From Penelope pileata (taxonomy: Eukaryota; Chordata; Aves; Galliformes; Cracidae): 64,000 nucleotides of DNA. The notes below the pieces were generated by a model. The model was not told where the DNA came from. It ran no database searches and saw nothing but the letters and a program-made list of their open reading frames with translations. Position numbers and translations under genes: made by a program. The stretch covers positions 370,966-434,965 of the forward strand of contig WBMW01001603.1 in NCBI GenBank assembly GCA_013396635.1, given 5' to 3'. The number at the start of each line of letters is the position of its first letter. The first letter of the stretch is position 1. Shown here piece by piece: positions 60,901 through 64,000 of this stretch.

Positions 60901-63037
60901 AAATTCCCTGCAACTACTAGGAGCCTGCTTGCTCAAGTTTTCCTGCAGAGCTGCCAGCTACCAGGACATTGCCTTCACCCTTGGTCTTGAAGGAACAAAG
61001 AGACGTGGAGTTCTGGCTGGGCCAATCTGAAGCAAGCCCCTCCTCGCTGCACAGCTCTCAGGACTCCTGGCAGCAGGTAAAATGCAGTAACAGAGCTACC
61101 AAGCCCATCTTTCACGTGACTTATGAAGGAAAAAGCCAAACCCTTGACCTGCCAATAGAATAGAGAGTAACTGGCCATCGGGTAGGTCTGGAAGGTATTG
61201 CTATTCCTCAAGTCACCGTGCCTACCTAGTCGGGAAGTGAGCTCAGCTAATCCCATATCTTTAGTGCTTCTCAGCAGCCTGTGCCACCTCGTGACCCTCT
61301 GGAGACCCAAGATGTACAGAGAACCTGGAGCAACAGCAGTCACAAGTTTGATGGGCCTACCACAGATCTTGGTAATTTAGCCCTTCTCTTGCTCATGTCC
61401 CAGGAAACATTCTATACGTAATGTTTGTGCCCTGTGAATGAGCATCAGCGCCCTTTCTTGGGTTTGACTGGCACAGCAGAAGTAACCACTCGCAGAGCTC
61501 TGCGTATTAGGATGGACTAATGATGAGTTTTTAGGAACAGAGAGTCCATGTCTGAACATGGAAGCACACGAGGTGTCTGTCTGCACAAAAGCCACCAGGA
61601 CATCGCTGCCTGAGAGGCAGGGTTAGCAGGGGACTGGAGGGAAGAGCTCTGAAATCCTCAGCACCAGGTTTTACAGATCCCTCTCCAGCCTGTCTGGGTC
61701 TGAGAAAAGGCAGCTGAGCCTCATTAGTGAATCAGCCAAGCAGGACAGGTAGCCTCAGGTTACACTAACGAGCCAATTAAGAGGACTTAGAAACGAAGCT
61801 TGGCTGGGTAACAAGGGAGGAGAAAGCCTGGCAGCCCTGGTTGGGGAGGCAGAGCTGTGTGGCTGAAGAGGGATGCTGCATAATTACCAAAGCTCCTTCC
61901 ATTGTTCCACTGGGGGAAGGGTAACCCTGAAAGTTTAAAAATGGCTGATTTGGGGCTGTGATGTCGTTAATTTGTCTCAACAGAGCCTGGAGTAAACCAA
62001 ACAGCAGTAAATAATGATATTCTTGCCCTACGTGTCAGGAGACCTCTGTGCACGTTGGAGGCCCTGCTTGGCCTACACCAACACCCCAGGGCCCTGCTAA
62101 CAGCCTCGAGGCCTTAAAGGCACCTTGGGGGCTGCTCTGCACTTCACAGGAGTGGTTTGGTGTGCTGGAACTGGGCTCCACCTACCAGCCCCAGGTAACA
62201 GGTGTTGGTTATGAGGTTACTGGTGCACAACTGTGTCAGGCAGGCTCACTGTGTGCAGCAGGAGTCCTCCACTCCCATTCCTGCATGTCCAGTACCTGCT
62301 GCCTGCCCTGCAGCTCAAAAACCACAGCCCAGAGCTGTGCCTGGACAGCAGAGGAGTCACACTGCTGCCCTGCTGATAGGGGTTAGCACAGTCCAGCTAA
62401 CATACACATTCTATTTACAGCGACTGTCCACTTCCACAAAACATCTGTCGGGAGTTCACACCTGGACAGAAGAAATTGGAGAGTTCACTCTCAAGGCCTC
62501 TTGGATTTGCTTGAACAAGAACTACCATGAAGCAGAGATGTTTTCCTTAGCACCTTCTGTAGTTAACTGCTTGTTCAGTACTTGTTTTAGATATCGAGCA
62601 ATGCCTCATGGAGTTTCTGGAAGCTCTCCAGGAGCTACCGCCTGCAGGAGTCAGGCGGTGGGGCAAGGAGCTGTCTGCTCACAGCTGGCCATCCTCCCAC
62701 ACATCAAGGCCAGGAGGTTCCAGCCTCCCTGAGACAGACAACAGTTACTTCTATCTCCATCAGTAGAAGCAGTTTATCACAGCAAGAAGACACGTTTGAA
62801 AAAGTTTCATTGGAGTATCCCATTATCTTCTAGTTTCTAAAAGCTTGAGATCTGGCTCAAACTGAAGAACAACTCTCAGAAGTCCTTGTTAACTCCTCAC
62901 TTGCAACCACCAAGATGTTTGCTTGATATGGTAATGCAAGAGACAGAAGACTGCAATGCTGCTCAGTCTTGGCTCTCAGATATAATCATTAGTTGCTTAA
63001 ACAAACACACACAAAGTCAAACTACAAATCAGCACAT
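57906..63037. other. Unique sequence, no supported gene
   Basis: No confident repeat or exon over 5.1 kb. An AT-rich patch lies at 60280-60500. Bases 60128-60200 have a faint CR1-like order but are too diverged to call. Frames at 62048-62732 overlap in two registers on the plus strand, with no domain. Confidence 0.5.
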
Positions 63038-63160
63038 AACCACAGAACAATGTCTGTTGCAAGGGACCTCTGGAGATGAATTGCTCCAAACCCTCACTTG
63101 GAGGAGGCAGCCTCAAAGTTCAAGACAAGTTCCAAGGCAGACCAGGCTGCTCCCTGAGCA
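63038..63160 (-). mobile_element. CR1 LINE 3' fragment, diverged
   Basis: Plus-strand 'aaccacagaacaatgtctgt' (63038-63057), 'tgcaagggacctctggagat' (63058-63077), 'tgctccaaaccctcacttgg' (63082-63101) and 'agaccaggctgctccc' (63139-63154) follow the reverse-complemented CR1 3' end ('aaccacagaatgg', 'ttggaagggacctctggagatcat', 'gtccaacccccctgctcaa', 'gaccaggttgccc'). It is similar to, but distinct from, the copy at 46.5 kb. Not coding. Confidence 0.8.
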
Positions 63161-63491
63161 CTTAAGTTCCCGTGAACTTGCTAGCACAAATGAGGATTTG
63201 TGACCAGCACCAGAGGAGATAAGAGCAATGACCAACACAGTGACTATATGACTATCTGTCGCGCAAACAAAGAAGTGAGATCGCTTCAGATAGATTTCTA
63301 GTGAGCCCAGGTAAAGTATGACATGGTTTAATGGTCATAAACAAAGGTTTCAGACTTACTTAATGGCAATCTCCCACCAAGATGATGATGCTTGCCCCCA
63401 GGAGAAGCCAGATCCCATGAGAGAGATGTTTTCTTCTCAGTGGCTGGCTCTTAAAGGACCCACCCTGGGTCCATCCCTCCCAGTCACGTTT
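63161..63491. other. Unique sequence, no supported gene
   Basis: No repeat or exon is recognised. Only short frames. Confidence 0.5.
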
Positions 63492-63509
63492 GGGGGGGGG
63501 TGGGGAGGG
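63492..63509 (+). repeat. G-run tract, possible G-quadruplex
   Basis: Runs of nine, four and three G separated by T and A. The nine-G run can supply two tracts, so four G-triplets with very short loops are available on the plus strand. Folding is not shown. Confidence 0.55.
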
Positions 63510-64000
63510 AGTAGGACAGGTGCTCCCTAGGTCAGACACTGCCCTTCACCAGGTGCTCAATCACTGACTCAGGCCTTGACCTAGTGTTTTCCTTACACTG
63601 ACAATGGAAATAAATGTAAAACACGGTTATTTCCAAACAGAAATAACCTCAGTGAGTCCATATTCACAGGAGCCCAGGCTGAGGCAAATATCTGAAGGTA
63701 ACTGTTTAAGTTCAGGTGGGAAATCTCAGCTCCTCAGTAGCACAGAATTACATTTGTTCTCAAAAGGAAGATGCTATTGAATTGCAGCACCATGTGATCA
63801 TGGAATGGATTCAGATATATGAGCACTATTCACTTGCTCTGTACAGAGGTGAAACCCAGAAAGAGAGGTGACAGCAGAATAAATACAGTACTTTAAAGTA
63901 CCTTATATTTTCTTGAAGGGAAACACTCTTCAGTCACCCCAAATTCTAGGATGTTGGCTTTGCACTGCATGAAAAATAAACTTCTGGCTACTTCAGTCCT
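63510..64000. other. Unique sequence, no supported gene
   Basis: No repeat, RNA gene or exon is recognised up to the window end. Confidence 0.5.

Noticed and set aside
1..64000. CRISPR array, operon, prophage, insertion sequence or plasmid system
   Set aside because: No regularly spaced repeats, no compact genes with ribosome binding sites, and clear vertebrate repeats throughout. The window is eukaryotic nuclear DNA.
1..64000. Endogenous retrovirus or LTR pair
   Set aside because: No paired long terminal repeats, primer-binding site or retroviral protein motif was seen on either strand.

Overview
This window looks like vertebrate nuclear DNA, most likely from a bird. The main evidence is four CR1 LINE fragments. 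Two of them, near 2,043-2,101 and 48,655-48,814, end in the ATTCTATG-type 3' tail typical of avian CR1. Recent repeats are otherwise sparse, there is no Alu or L1-like sequence, and old worn SINEs of the MIR / L3 type are still readable. Crocodilian or turtle DNA is possible but fits the low repeat load less well. Nothing in the window is bacterial or viral, and there is no operon, CRISPR array or plasmid feature.

I find no protein-coding gene that I can support. The open frames are short, overlap on opposite strands, lack recognisable domains, and are what chance gives in 64 kb of vertebrate DNA. The single stretch of recognisable protein-coding descent is CR1 ORF2 at about 1,457-1,702. It is interrupted by a 340-base assembly gap (1,703-2,042).

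Layout. 1-3.3 kb: an old MIR-type SINE, then the gapped CR1 with an odd 25-bp duplication on either side of the gap. 3.3-10 kb: unique sequence, a CA microsatellite and a G-run. 10.07-11.72 kb: two AT-rich, homeodomain-motif-rich blocks that read like conserved noncoding elements. 11.7-23 kb: unique sequence with MIR copies at about 13.3, 16.9 and 19.2 kb and two copies of an older unclassified repeat. 23.3-37.1 kb: more candidate regulatory blocks (23.3-23.8, 25.0-25.3, 30.3-30.6, 33.7-34.0 and 35.5-36.4 kb), a CpG-enriched patch at 26.8 kb, and an inverted repeat of SOX-like sites at 37.1 kb. 37-55 kb: mostly unique, with a MIR at 41.8 kb, CR1 tails at 46.5 and 48.7 kb, and short local duplications. 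55-64 kb: a CA microsatellite, a MIR/L3-type composite, the strongest AT-rich candidate element (56.86-57.31 kb), an odd two-strand open region just after it, a CR1 tail at 63.0 kb and a G-run at 63.5 kb.

The overall picture is a gene desert or a very large intron holding candidate distal regulatory elements separated by neutral sequence. Which gene they would serve cannot be read from this window. Every regulatory call rests on base composition and motif content only. No cross-species alignment was possible, so those calls are hypotheses with modest confidence. I found no evidence for a new biological system; the best leads are the clustered candidate enhancers, the gap-edge duplication, and the small family of unclassified old repeats.
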